A stretch of DNA of 64,000 nucleotides, taken from positions 41,877,653-41,941,652 of the forward strand of contig NC_065572.1 in NCBI RefSeq assembly GCF_937616625.2, written 5' to 3'. Below, one piece after another: positions 1-9,971 of this stretch. The position numbers and the translations under genes were made by a program. Each line of letters begins with the position of its first letter. Positions within the stretch are counted from its first letter, which is position 1. Origin of the DNA: Mercurialis annua. Its lineage: Eukaryota > Streptophyta > Magnoliopsida > Malpighiales > Euphorbiaceae. The notes beneath the pieces are model-generated. The model searched no databases. It saw only the letters and a program-made list of their open reading frames with translations, and was not told the origin of the DNA.

Positions 1-565
1 TGCTTAGGTAATCGGAACGACGCGTTAGAGAGACTTGCGATGCGGCATACTAATCTAGCGTCATTTTTCACGCGCACTTTGCTTAATATAACATAACCAT
101 GCTTAGGCAATCGAAAAGAGGCGTTAGAGAGACTTGTGACGCGACATACTAATCTAGCATCACTATTAACGCAACCTTTGCGTAATCTAACCTAACCATG
201 CTTAGGTAATCGGAACGACGCATAAAAGAGACTTGAGGCGCGACATTCTAATATAGCGTCACTTTTCACGCACACTTTGCATAGTATAACCTAACCATGC
301 TAAGGTAATTAGAACGACACGTTAGAGACACTCGTTAAACGGCATAAGCATGGTAATCGAAACGACACATTAAAGAGTCTTTCCACGCGCCATACTAATC
401 TAGTGTTACTTTTTACGCACACTTTGCGTAATATAACTTAACCATGCTTTGGGAATCGGACCGACACGTTAAAATGACTTGAGATGCGTCATACTAATTT
501 AGCATCACTTTTCACGCACACTTTGCGTAATATAACCTAACCATGCTTAGTCAATCGGAACGACG
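1..565 (-). repeat. 99-bp satellite array, left segment
   Basis: Tandem monomers of 99 bp: the CCATGCTTAGG landmark starts at 97, 196 and 295. Each monomer contains a near-palindrome (CCTAACCATGCTTAGG), an ACGACGCGTT block and a CACTTTGCGTAATATAAC block. I assign this orientation to the minus strand because the longer segment to the right (1748-5484) runs the opposite way. Monomers differ by point changes and small indels. No gene is seen. Confidence 0.95.
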
Positions 566-864
566 ATGAGTAAAGTGGTCGAACTGTGGAAAAACATTCA
601 ATAAAAAAAATTCTTCTTTCCCAATTTGGTTTTACTTACGACACGTAACTCAAATTTTTATTTTTGTATTTTTTTAACAAAACATTAATTTAGGTTTCAA
701 TTTGAATTTTGATTCAATTGAGGAGTAATCCTATTTTTTCTGGTTATAAGATCAGCAATTATAGTGACCAACTCGCTTTTTTTTTCAAACTGTTTTTCAT
801 TATTAAGAAAAGGTAACGAAGATAAATTACGAACTTGTTTTATAGCAATAGTAATTAATCGTTG
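566..864 (-). other. Plastid-DNA insertion (NUPT-like) in the satellite
   Basis: The 99-bp periodicity stops after CGGAACGACG near 565 and resumes at TCTTGAGACGCGAC near 865. The 300 intervening bases are AT-rich and unlike either satellite. Their minus strand encodes the end of a ribosomal protein S18-like frame (see next entry), followed by AT-rich sequence (566-696) compatible with a plastid intergenic spacer. The simplest reading is plastid DNA inserted into a monomer, either directly or by way of mitochondrial DNA. An alignment to plastid genomes would decide. Confidence 0.7.
697..864 (-). pseudogene. rps18: rps18 3'-end fragment (plastid 30S ribosomal protein S18)
   Basis: The minus-strand frame from the satellite junction reads [20 protein letters not shown] and then NNEKQF, which I recognise as the conserved C-terminal part of plastid ribosomal protein S18, a small-subunit protein of chloroplast ribosomes. 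The frame stops at TGA (697-699). The N-terminal half is missing because the fragment starts at the satellite border, so it cannot make a working protein. The last 28 or so residues after NNEKQF (KKSELVTII...) differ from the short basic tail usual in angiosperm S18. Either the donor plastome has a divergent rps18 or the copy has drifted. The 13 residues upstream of QRL in the open frame are satellite-encoded. Confidence 0.75.
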
Positions 865-1747
865 TCTTGAGACGCGACATACTAATCTAGCGTCACTATA
901 CATGCACTCTTTGCGTAATATAACCTAACCATGCATAGATAATCAGAACGACGCGAGAAAGAGACTTGAGATGCGACATACTAACCTTACAACAGTTTTC
1001 ACGCACACATTGCATAATATAACCTAGCCATGCTTAGGTAATCGGAACGACGCATTAAAGAGACTTGAGACGCGACATACTAATATAGCGTCACTATTCA
1101 CGCACTCTTTGCGTAATATAACCTAACCATGCTTAGGTAATCAGAACGACGCGTTAAATAGACTTGAGACACGACATACTAATCTATCGTCACTTTTCAC
1201 CCATAGTTTGCGTAAAATAACCTAACTATGCTTAGGTAATCGGAACGACGCGTTACAGAGACTTGAGACGCGACATACTAATCTAGCGTCAGTTTTCACG
1301 CACACTTTGTGTAAAATAACCTAGCCATGCTTAGGTAATCGGAACGACGCGTTAAAGAGACTTGAGACACGACATACTAATTTATTGTATATTTCCACTA
1401 ACACTTTGCGCAATATAACCTAACCATGCTTTGGCAATCGGAACGACGTGTTGGACAGACTTGTAACGTGACAAAAGAATTCTAATCGAAACGACGCGTT
1501 AAAAAGACTTGAGAGCGCCATACTAATCTAGCGTCACTGTTTACGCACACTTTGCATTATATAACTAACTTGTTATAACCATGCATAGGTAATCAGAACA
1601 ACGCGTTCAAGAGATTTGAGACCCGACATACTAGTCTAACTTCACTTTTCATGCATAGTTTGCGTAAAATAACCTAACCATGCTTAGGTAATCGAAACGA
1701 CGCATTAAAGAGAGTTGCGAAGTGACATACTAATCTAGCGTCACTCT
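865..1747 (-). repeat. 99-bp satellite array, continuation after the plastid insert
   Basis: Same monomer and orientation as 1-565, resuming mid-monomer at TCTTGAGACGCGAC. About nine monomers with more divergence and small indels than the right-hand segment, for example around 1440-1500 and 1555-1575. No gene is seen. Confidence 0.93.
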
Positions 1748-4700
1748 TTGACGCATCATTCTGATTACCTAACAATGGTTAGGTTATTTTATGTAAAGTG
1801 TGCGTGAAAAGTGACGTTATATAAGTATGTCGCATCACAAGTCTCTTTAACGCGTGGTTCCGATTATCTAAGCACGGTTAGGTTATATTACGCAAAGGGT
1901 GCGTTAAAAGTGACACTAGTTAGTATGTCATGTCACAAGTCTCTTTGACGCATCATTCTGATTACCTAACAATGGTTAGGTTATTGTATGTAAAGTGTAC
2001 GCCAAAATCGACGCTATATAGGTATGTCGCATCACAAGTCTCTTTAACGCGTCGTTCCGATTATCTAAGCACGGTTAGGTTATATTGCGCTAAGTGTGCG
2101 TTAAAAGTGACGCTAGTAATATGTCGCATTATCTCTTTAACGCGTCGTTCGGATTACCTAACAATGGTTTGGTTATATTACACAGTGTGCGTGAAAAGTG
2201 ACGCTATATAAGTATGTCGCATCACAAGTCTCTTTAACTCGTCGTTCCGATTACCTAAGCATGGTTAGGTTATATTAAGCAAAGTGTGCGTGAAAAGTGA
2301 CGCTATATAAGTAAGTCGCGTCACAACTCTCTTTAACGCGTCGTTCCGATTACCTAAGCATGGTTATGTTACATTACGCAAAGTGTGCATGAAACAAGAC
2401 AATAGATTAGTATGTCGCGACTCAAGTCTCTCTAACGTGTCGTTCCAATTACCTATGCATGGTTAGTTTATATTATGCAAGTGTGCGTCAAAAGTGACGC
2501 TATATAAGTATGTTGCGTCTTAAGTCTCTTTAACGCGTCGTTCCGATTACCTAAGCATGGTTTGGTTATGTTACGCAAAGTGTGCGTTAAAAGTGACGCT
2601 AGATTAGTATGTCGCGTCTAAAGTCTCTTTGACGCGTCGTTCCGATTACCTAAACATGGCTATGTTATATTACGCTAAGTGTGCGTTAAATGTGACGCTA
2701 GATACAAGTCTCTTTAACGCGTCGTTCCGATTACCTAAGCATGGTTAGGTTATGTTACGCGAAGTGTGCGGTAGGTAAGTATGTCGCGTCACAAGTCTCT
2801 TTAACGCGACGTTCCTTTTAGCTATAAGCATGGTTAGCCTATATTACGCAAAGTGTGCGTTAAAAGTGACGCCATATTATTATGTTGCGTCACAAGTCTC
2901 TTTAACGCTCCGTTCCGATTACCTATGCATGGCTAGGTTATATTACGCAAAGTGTGCGTGAAAAGTGAATTTTAATTACTATGTCCTGTCAGAAGTCTAT
3001 TCAATGAGTCGTTCCGATTACCTGGCATGGTTAGGTTATATAACGCAAATTGTGAGTTAAAAGTGACGGTAGATTAGTAGTATGTCGCATCTCAAATCTC
3101 TTTAACCTGTCATTCCGATTTCCTAAGCGTGGTTAGGTTATATTACGCAAAGTGTGAGTGAAAAGTGATGCTAGATTAGTAATATGTTGCATCTCAAGTC
3201 TCTTTAACCCGTCCTTCCGATTACCTATGCGTGGTTAGGTTATATGACCCAAAGTGTGCGTTTAAAGTGACGCTAGATTAGTATGTCGCATCACAAGTCT
3301 TTTTAACGCGTCGTTTCGACCTAACAATGGTTAGGTTATATTACGTAAAGTGTGCGTTAAAGGTGACGCTATATAAGTATGTCGCATCAAAAGTCGTTTT
3401 ACCACGTCGTTCAGATTACCTAAGCATGGTTAGGTTATATTACGCAAAGTGTGCGTTATAAGTGACGCTAGATTTGTATATCGCATCTCAAGTCTCTTTA
3501 ACGCGTCGTTCTAATTGCCTAAGCTTGTGTTTAAAAAGTGTCGCTTGATTAGTATGTCGTGTCTCAAGTCTCTTTGTCGCATCATTCCGATTACCTAAGC
3601 ATGGTTAAGTTATATTACGCGAAGGGGGTGCATGAAAAGTGACGCTATATAAGTATATCACGTCACAAGTCTCTTTAACGCGTCGTTCCAATTACCTATG
3701 CATGGTTAGGTTATATTACGCAAAGTGTGCGTTAAAAGTGACGCTATATAAGTATGTTGCGTCTTAAGTCTCTTTAACGCGTCGTTGCGATTACCTAAGC
3801 ATGGTTCGGTTATATTACGCAAAGTGTGCTTTAAAAGTGACGCTAGATTAGTATGTCGCGTCTTAAGTCTCTTTAACGCGTCGTTCCGATTACCTAAACA
3901 TGGCTATGTTATATTACGCTAAGTGTGCGTTAAATATGACGCTAGATACAAGTCTCTTTAACACGTCGTTCCGATTACCTAAGCATGGTTAGGTTATATA
4001 TTACGTAAAGTGTGCGTGAAAAGTGATGCTAGATAAGTATGTCGCATCACAAGTCTCTTTAACGCGTCGTTCTGATTACAAAGCATGGTTAGGCTATATT
4101 ACGCAAAGTGTGCGTTAAAATTGACGCTCGATTATTATGTCGCATCACAAGACTCTTTAACGCTTCCGATTAGCTATGCCTGGTTAGGTTATATTGCGCA
4201 AAGTGTGCATGAAAAGTGACTCTAGATTACTATGTCCCATCACAAGTCTATTCAACGAGTTATTCTGATTACCTAGGCATGGTTAGGTTATATAACGCAA
4301 AGTGTGCATTAAAAGTGACGCTAGTTTAGTAGTATGTCGCTTCTAAAATCTCTTTAACGTGTCATTCTGATTACCTAAGTGTGGTTAGGTTATATTACGC
4401 AAAGTGTGCGTGAAAGGTGATGCTAGATTTGTAGTATGTCGCGTCTCAAGTCTCTTTAACGCGTCTTTCCAAATACCTAAGCATGGTCAGGTTATATGAT
4501 GCAAAGTGTGCAATAAAAGTGACACTAGATTAGTATGTCGCGTCACAAGTCTTTTTAACGCATCGTTCTGACCAAACAATGGTTAGGTTATACTACATAA
4601 AGTGTGTGTAAAAAGTGACGCTAGATAAGTATGTCACATCATAAGTCTTCTTAACACGTCGTTCCGATTACCTAAGCATGGTTAGGTTATATTACGCTAA

Positions 4701-5484
4701 GTGTGCGTTATAAGTGACGCTAGATTAGTATGTCGCGTCTCAAGTCTCTTTAACGCGTCGTTCCAATTACCTAAGCATGGTTTGGTTATATAACGCAAAG
4801 TGTGTTTTAAAAGTGTCGCTAGATTAGTATGTCGCGTCTCAAGTCTTTTTGTTGCATCGTTCCAATTACCTAAGCATGGTTAGGTTATTTTACGCGAAGG
4901 GTGCGTTAAAAGTGACACTAGATTAGTATACCGTGTCACAAGTCTCTTTAACGCGTCGTTCTGATAACCTAACAATGGTTGGGTTATTTTACGTGAAGTG
5001 TGCTTGAAAAGTGACGATATATAAGTATGTCGCATCACAAGTCTCTTTAACGCTTCGTTTCGATTATCTAAGCATGGTTAGGTTATATTACGCTAAGTGT
5101 GCGTTAAAAATGACGCTAGATTAATATGCCGCGATACAAGTCTCTTTAACGCGTCGTTCTGATTACCTTAACAATGGTTTGCTTATATTACGCAAAGTGT
5201 GCGTGAAAAGTGACGATATATAAGTATGTCGTGTTACAAGTCTCTTTAACGCGTTGTTCCGATTACCTAAGCATGGCTAGATTATATTACGCAAAGTGTG
5301 CGTGAAAAGTGACGCCAGATTAGTATGTCGCGTCTCAATTCTCTTTAACGCGTTGTATCGATTACCTAAGCATGGTTAGGTTATATTACGCAAAGTGTGC
5401 GTGAAAAGTTACACTAGATTACTCTGTCGTGTTTCAAGTCTCTTTAACGCGTCGTTCCGATTACCTAATCATGGTTAGGTTATA
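1748..5484 (+). repeat. 99-bp satellite array, inverted segment
   Basis: About 37 monomers reading in the opposite direction to 1-1747. The ACCTAAGCATGG landmark at 2253 recurs at 2352, a 99-bp step. Core blocks are CGTCGTTCCGATTACCTAAG, GGTTAGGTTATATTACGC and AAAGTGTGCGTTAAAAGTGA. Several monomers are shortened, for example near 2700 and 3950 where GCTAGATACAAGTCTC lacks about 16 bases of the full unit. Because 99 is a multiple of three, some frames stay open over several monomers (1930-2211). I do not regard these as genes. The array stops at GGTTATA near 5484. Confidence 0.96.
2440..4935 (+). repeat. Higher-order repeat of about 1.25 kb, two copies, in the 99-bp satellite
   Basis: Variant monomers recur in the same order at a nearly constant distance. 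GTTCCAATTACCTATGCATG is near 2443 and 3684. TAAACATGGCTATGTT is at 2651 and 3895. The AAGTCTATTCAA variant lies near 2990 and 4245. The TAGTAGTATGTCGC variant is near 3075 and 4328. The CCTAACAATGG or CCAAACAATGG variant after a shortened monomer is near 3320 and 4570. Spacings are 1241-1260 bp, so copies run about 2440-3685 and 3686-4935, each of 12-13 monomers. This implies block amplification. Confidence 0.8.
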
Positions 5485-5604
5485 AGCGATAAATTTCAAC
5501 AGATACTAAAGAGGACAGGCCGGTTGATAAAATGCCCACGGTGAGACTGTGATCCTGACTAGTCATACATGTCATCTGTTAAGGTTTATCATCGTATCTC
5601 TAAT

Positions 5605-5619
5605 AGGTATCAGAGCCTA
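5605..5619 (+). other. Primer-binding site, initiator tRNA-Met type
   Basis: AGGTATCAGAGCCTA matches the TGGTATCAGAGC core complementary to the 3' end of plant initiator tRNA-Met, used to prime minus-strand DNA by caulimovirids and many LTR retrotransposons. The first base is A rather than T or G. It lies 47 bases before the first open frame, in the expected leader position. Confidence 0.7.
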
Positions 5620-5665
5620 CAGAGAAGAGAAAGAAATACATATACTAGTTCTTACTTTGTGAAAA

Positions 5666-6001
5666 TTGGGTCAGTACTTTACAGTCATGCTCATAAAAAG
5701 TTGTTGTCCTATGCCTTCTAGTCCTGCTCTTACTACTGTAAATAAAAATGATTATATTTATGAGTTTACTTATCTTCCAGAAAATAAAAAAATATCTGAT
5801 ACAAAAGCCCCTCTTCTCAATCCTTATGATGCGTTTTCTAAAACTACTACCCCTTTTATCCATAATATCAAGTCCTTGATAAAAAAAAGCCTTACAAACC
5901 TATCAAAGAATATGTTCAGTCATCCATCTTTGATCAATGCGCAATTTATGCTTCTCAAGCATAACAATTTATTACTCTTGAGATTCCAGTTGAATTTCTA
6001 A
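5666..6001 (+). pseudogene. Movement-protein polyprotein, N-terminal part (broken)
   Basis: An open stretch of 111 codons whose first two thirds read as the N-terminal region upstream of the movement-protein core. Near 5950-6010 the useful frame changes: the third-phase frame has an in-frame TAA near 5961 and then continues into the core starting at 6006, so at least one stop and one frameshift separate the two parts. The last 30 or so residues of this open stretch are probably out of frame. No catalytic motif is expected in this part. I assign it by its continuity with the next segment, not by its own motifs. Confidence 0.5.
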
Positions 6002-6005
6002 GAGT

Positions 6006-6758
6006 TTGGTTAGCTCTGGTTATACTCATATTCACTTTGGAGCTATCCGACTTGGTCTCAGTTACCATGGTCGTGCCGGTCTACCAGTTTTTACAAGAAT
6101 TGCTCTTGTAGGTTTTCGGTATCTACAGTATCAACATGCAGTGATTGGTATAGTTGAAACTTCCTTGAATGCAGGCTCAGTGTTTTTCACCTTTTTCCCA
6201 AATTACAACCTTGCCGTCTCTGATCTGATAGCTCTTACGGCTTTAAAGGTGGAAATACAAATTACTGGAGCTCAACAAGTTACTGATTCAATTGCAGCTA
6301 CTCTTCACTATCAAATGGTGTATCGTTTGCAAAACCATGCTTTAAACCTCACTTTACCAGCAAACCATAATGATGCCCTTTTGATAAAAACAGATTCCCA
6401 AAACACCCCTTCATGTGTCCATATACCCAAACAAATCACTAGAAATGAACTCCTACACCTTTTCCCCGAAAAGTGGATTACCAACTATGAAAAAATGCAT
6501 GAATCTACTCAACCTGTTCAATCATGTACTCCAGTATTCACAAAAAAACATGATGGCACTGTTGAGACGTCCTATGCAAAACATATTGATGTCACTCCTC
6601 AGGTATTTTCTACACAGTCCATGCTTGAACTATTTCCTCAAGAAAAAGGAGTTCATTTTGTCTCTTTTGATTTTGAAGGGCGTCCTATATACGCCTTTCA
6701 ACGGGATGGTCATTGTTTCTTCGATGCTTGTGATTGTGATGATTACTTAACGGATTAG
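6006..6758 (+). pseudogene. 30K-superfamily movement-protein core
   Basis: 250 codons without a stop. Residues about 10-70 carry a HFGAIRL...GLPV block followed by a VIGIVETSLNAG...FFPNYNL block, which I recognise from the 30K-type movement proteins of plant pararetroviruses and their genomic relatives; these proteins form or widen plasmodesmata for cell-to-cell spread. The later part (LFPEKW near 155, then a Cys/Asp-rich FFDACDCDDY end) also fits these polyproteins. The frame ends at TAG (6756-6758), and a second in-phase stop (TAA) lies at 6768-6770, after which the same frame goes on into the next segment. The ATG at 6006 is probably not a true start. Confidence 0.65.
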
Positions 6759-6854
6759 GAGGATGAATAAATCGAAGATGATCTCCAAAACTCAAGCTGT
6801 TGTTCTGAAGCTGATTTTCACAGGAGATATGATGACAATAATCCTTTTATTGGG

Positions 6855-7451
6855 ATGCTTGGCCAACCATCTGGAAAATATGACTACTTAGTTTCATACT
6901 CTCCTCCAGCAGATTTGACAACGCCTTCCCCACAAAAACCATCAAACTCACCCTGTCATAATCCACCTAAACCACCAAAAACATCACCACCACTTCCTTG
7001 CTACAAAAAAGCCCTGAAATGGATAAGGAAGGAAGAACCAATACATAGAAACCCTATTGTGATAGAAATCCCTCAAATCTGTATGTTTCAATCCCCTTCA
7101 TATGAAATGGAATACCCTCCTTTACCAGAAACCTTAACCTCTACTCAACCCATCAAATTAACCCCATTTATACAAAATCCCTCCACTGTCGACCCATATG
7201 GTTCACTCAAACAGGTTTCTCAAGCAGCAGCAGTCTTGAACTGGCAAACACAAAATGCTATTGCTCAAAATCAAAAGCTCACTAAGCTTGAAGGAAAGAT
7301 CAATCAGGTCTCTCTTAAGCTTAGTGATATTGATGACAAGTTTCAGAAAGATATCAAAAATAGAATCGCTCGTCTTCAAAGCAAAGTTCAAGCAGGCCAA
7401 GATGAGATTCATATAAGCAAAATTGCGTTTCCAAAATTGCTGGTTGAATAA
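6855..7451 (+). pseudogene. Polyprotein middle part: proline-rich linker and coiled coil
   Basis: 198 open codons in the same phase as the movement-protein core, separated from it only by the two stops at 6756 and 6768. The first half is rich in Pro and Ser (many PP pairs, residues 14-60). Residues about 125-190 (LNWQTQNAIAQNQ onward) form a likely coiled coil with Leu/Ile heptads and many Lys, Gln and Asp. It ends at TAA 7449-7451. No enzymatic motif is seen. In related polyproteins this region lies between the movement protein and the capsid/pol part; I infer the same place here. Confidence 0.55.
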
Positions 7452-7565
7452 CCCTAGTTATTCTGACCCACGCGCATTTCTGAAAACCGGTGCGGTGGTA
7501 CAGGGACTTAACTCACATGCCTTGGCTCGCAGGCAGCCCTGTTTCAAACCACACATCCGAACAAT

Positions 7566-7850
7566 ATGTTTAATGAAATATATCAAACACTTTCCTTTTT
7601 AAAGCGTCATATCAAACATATTCAAAACATGCACAACAGGCACACAAACGTAAGGCCAGCTAAACTACACACAGTGTCTTTGCAAATCAAAGACACGGAG
7701 CTAGGCCCACCCGTAGGGGACACCATATGCCTATTAAGTAGCCACTTATTAGAGTTAGACAAAGTCAGGTTCCTATCAGAGTATATAGACAGAGGAACCA
7801 TGACGTGGCCACAGGCATATCAAACCTTTATACACTATTGCAGCATCTAA
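7566..7850 (+). pseudogene. Polyprotein downstream part (unassigned)
   Basis: 94 open codons, again in the same phase as the two preceding segments, after about 110 bases holding several in-phase stops. The sequence has a LSFLKRHIKHIQ helix and a GPPVGDTICLLS stretch. I believe it belongs to the same polyprotein because of shared phase and position, but I do not recognise a defined domain. The element stops shortly after, where sequence resembling a minus-strand LTR (A) begins. Confidence 0.45.
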
Positions 7851-8940
7851 GAGTTTAAGGTATTATTTACATAACAACAAGATAAGCTTCCCTGATGGAA
7901 AAGGGTGGAAGCTCGACCAGACCTGGTAGCTAGGTACTTGAAAATGATAAACAACAACGGGGTCAGAAATATAAATATTTTTGAGTGAGTAGATAGGTTT
8001 ACAGTTAAATACCAAAATCGCGTATAGACAAAATATCGATATATAAAAATATTACCAGTCCTCGATCCAAATGAAACCCTAGTCCAGTTACGTTATAATG
8101 CTATCATATATAATACATATGCACAACTCTTGTTTAATACAGGATGAGCTGTATACTTATGTATCGCAGCCATCTTGACTCTGTATAGGGTTGCTGGGCC
8201 GGAACTTAAATCACTGCTACCTCAGGACTACCCAATAGGTTTAAGCCGCTTATAAGCATCTGGCTTAAAACCTAATCTCAATATGTATGCTTATAATATT
8301 TACCTCTCATCTAGTTCATTAACACCGTTGATCACACAGTCCTATTGTTGCCCAATAAATCGCTTGTTTCAGTGGATCTTCCTAGGCTAAGTGTCATACT
8401 TAGTGCGATTTATGGATTTTAAAACAATTGAATACTAATATTCAAAAGTAAACAAATGAACTCAAAAACACCGCTAGGTCTGGAACTTAATCCTGTGGTT
8501 GTGGTCAGACTGCTGGCTAGCTGTTCGGACTAAACACACAAAGCAAACAGGATAAAATACATCAATATATGCTTCCTATAAAATTTCTAGGTTCTTAAAC
8601 CCAGATCTAGGTCAGACATATAATCATTTATACATATAGCACTTATGGTCTCTTTTCTTTTTAAAACCATATTAAAAATTCTCGTTTTGAGAAAACGTAC
8701 TAACTTTCCTTTTAAAATCTCCTTTTAAAAGTCTTTAGGCATAGTATAAAAAACCTTTTCACATTCTTCTATCACAAGATATCATTTGAAAATATCTAAC
8801 TTTGATTAAAAACATTTATTAAAAATGTTTTAGGTTCGGTCGGAAAACACCTCGGGTTTCTAGGCGAAAGCACATCGGAATCGCCTCCGGAAAGTCCCCT
8901 GAAAACCGAAGAAAACGAACCCCGACATCCCGTCGGGGTT

Positions 8941-9090
8941 GCTGTGCGCCCGCACAGCAGTACTATGCGGTCACACAGCACAAGGCTGTGCGGCCGCACA
9001 TCATTTTATTGATGTGCGCCCACACAGCACATGCTGTGCGTCCGCACAGCTTGTTGTGCTCGCGCACAGCGGGCTGCGCACCCGCACAGC
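8941..9090 (-). promoter_or_regulatory. Palindrome cluster of LTR A (GCTGTGCG-NN-CGCACAGC)
   Basis: Seven close-packed copies of an 18-bp palindrome with two unpaired central bases. The first (8941-8958) and fifth (about 9033-9050) have perfect 8-bp arms; others have imperfect arms. The cluster lies about 840-990 bases into the LTR and some 350 bases downstream of the TATA-like run at 9435, so it would be in the transcript if that TATA is used. Function unknown; a dimeric-protein site or RNA hairpins are both possible. Confidence 0.75.
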
Positions 9091-9434
9091 CCCGGAAATG
9101 AATTTCCGGGAGCTCCCGTCCTGCATAAAACGTCCAAATAACATCCAAAATCACGTATACACAATTCAAAATCAATACGGACGTTTAAAACGATAATTCG
9201 ATACGGTAACCGTTTATAAACGAGTTTATATTCAAAATAAATCTAAATTAACGTTTAATACGGATATAATACCTCAATTACGTGAGTAATCGTTGAAGAA
9301 ATGAGGTTAGAATCGAGAAATCGCCGAAGCGGAATCGAAACCCTAGGCTTCGTATCTTCAGAGCTTAAGCAGCTCAAATAAAAATTAAAAGATGAAGAAA
9401 TGAGTCCTGTGGCTCATTTCCTTCATTCAAATTC

Positions 9435-9444
9435 ATATATATAG
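9435..9444 (-). promoter_or_regulatory. TATA-like sequence of LTR A
   Basis: Minus strand reads CTATATATATGA about 490 bases into the LTR. Position and sequence fit an LTR promoter; no start site can be read directly. Confidence 0.5.
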
Positions 9445-9931
9445 GAAATGGCTAAAGTACCGTTTAGTACTAGCTCAATCATGCACTTTGAACCAACTTC
9501 TAAACTAGTCGTCCGTATCCTAAACGGAAACGACTTCAAAATTTCGTGAAAATTTTACCAAAAATCTAATAAATCATTTTTGATTTATTGAGCCCGCATT
9601 GACTGCGCTTGATAAAATTTCTACTTCCAAATTTTATCAAATTTTCACGATAACCTTTTTAAAATATTTCGCGAATATTAGCACCAAAAATATTCGCTAG
9701 GGACTTATGAATTATTCTGCACCCAATTCATAAATCCATATTGTCTCCGTTAACTATATTATTAATCAAACTTTAATTTTAAAAATTGAAATTTGCAATC
9801 CTATAGCCATATTAAAAATTTAGGGACACTTGTAAATTAAATTTATCTTTAAATTTAATTTACCTACTCCCGTCTAATAGAATATTAGACACGTGGCTAT
9901 ATTTTAACTCTTAAATTTCCGGGTTATTACA

Positions 9932-9971
9932 TTCTCTTCCCCTTATATAAATTCGTCCTCGAATTTATATA
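9932..9971 (-). other. Polypurine tract and stem-loop of element A
   Basis: On the minus strand AAGGGGAAGAGAA lies immediately before the LTR start (9932-9943), a typical primer for plus-strand DNA synthesis. Next to it is a perfect 12-bp stem (9944-9955 with 9960-9971; TATATAAATTCG pairs with its complement) around a four-base loop. Confidence 0.8.

Larger units (their letters stand above)
5485..7860 (+). mobile_element. Relic of a movement-protein-bearing reverse-transcribing element (caulimovirid-like)
   Basis: Between the end of the 99-bp satellite and the first LTR material lies one element fragment: a non-coding leader with an initiator-tRNA-Met primer site (5605-5619), then one broken polyprotein frame (5666-7850) with a 30K-superfamily movement-protein region and a proline-rich/coiled-coil region. 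Protease, RT and RNase H are absent, so the 3' part was lost where element A begins. It could be an endogenous caulimovirid or an LTR element that carries a movement-protein gene; the missing pol region prevents a decision. Multiple stops and a frameshift show it is an inactive fossil. Confidence 0.65.
7861..9931 (-). repeat. LTR of element A (3' LTR, truncated)
   Basis: The LTR starts, on the minus strand, at 9931 with TGTAATAACCCGG. It shares ordered blocks with element F: the CACACAGTCCTATTG...CCCAATA block at 8334 matches 27856, and GGGGTCAG...ACTGAGTGAG-like sequence near 7957 matches 27350. A TATA-like run (9435-9444) and a palindrome cluster (8941-9090) lie inside. Left border uncertain by some tens of bases. 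Confidence 0.8.

Noticed and set aside
1930..2211. Open frame of 93 codons in the 99-bp satellite
   Set aside because: A 33-residue period equal to the satellite monomer; not a gene.
1..5484. TTAGG and CCTAA words suggesting telomere repeats
   Set aside because: They occur once or twice per 99-bp monomer as part of a dyad, not as tandem TTTAGGG or TTAGG runs.
5605..5619. A tRNA gene at the GGTATCAGAGC sequence
   Set aside because: Only the short primer-site complement is present; there is no cloverleaf. It is a primer-binding site.
8796..9196. Three overlapping open frames around 8.9-9.1 kb, Cys/Arg/His-rich
   Set aside because: They cover the GCTGTGCG-type palindrome cluster of LTR A on both strands; no homology and no gene structure.
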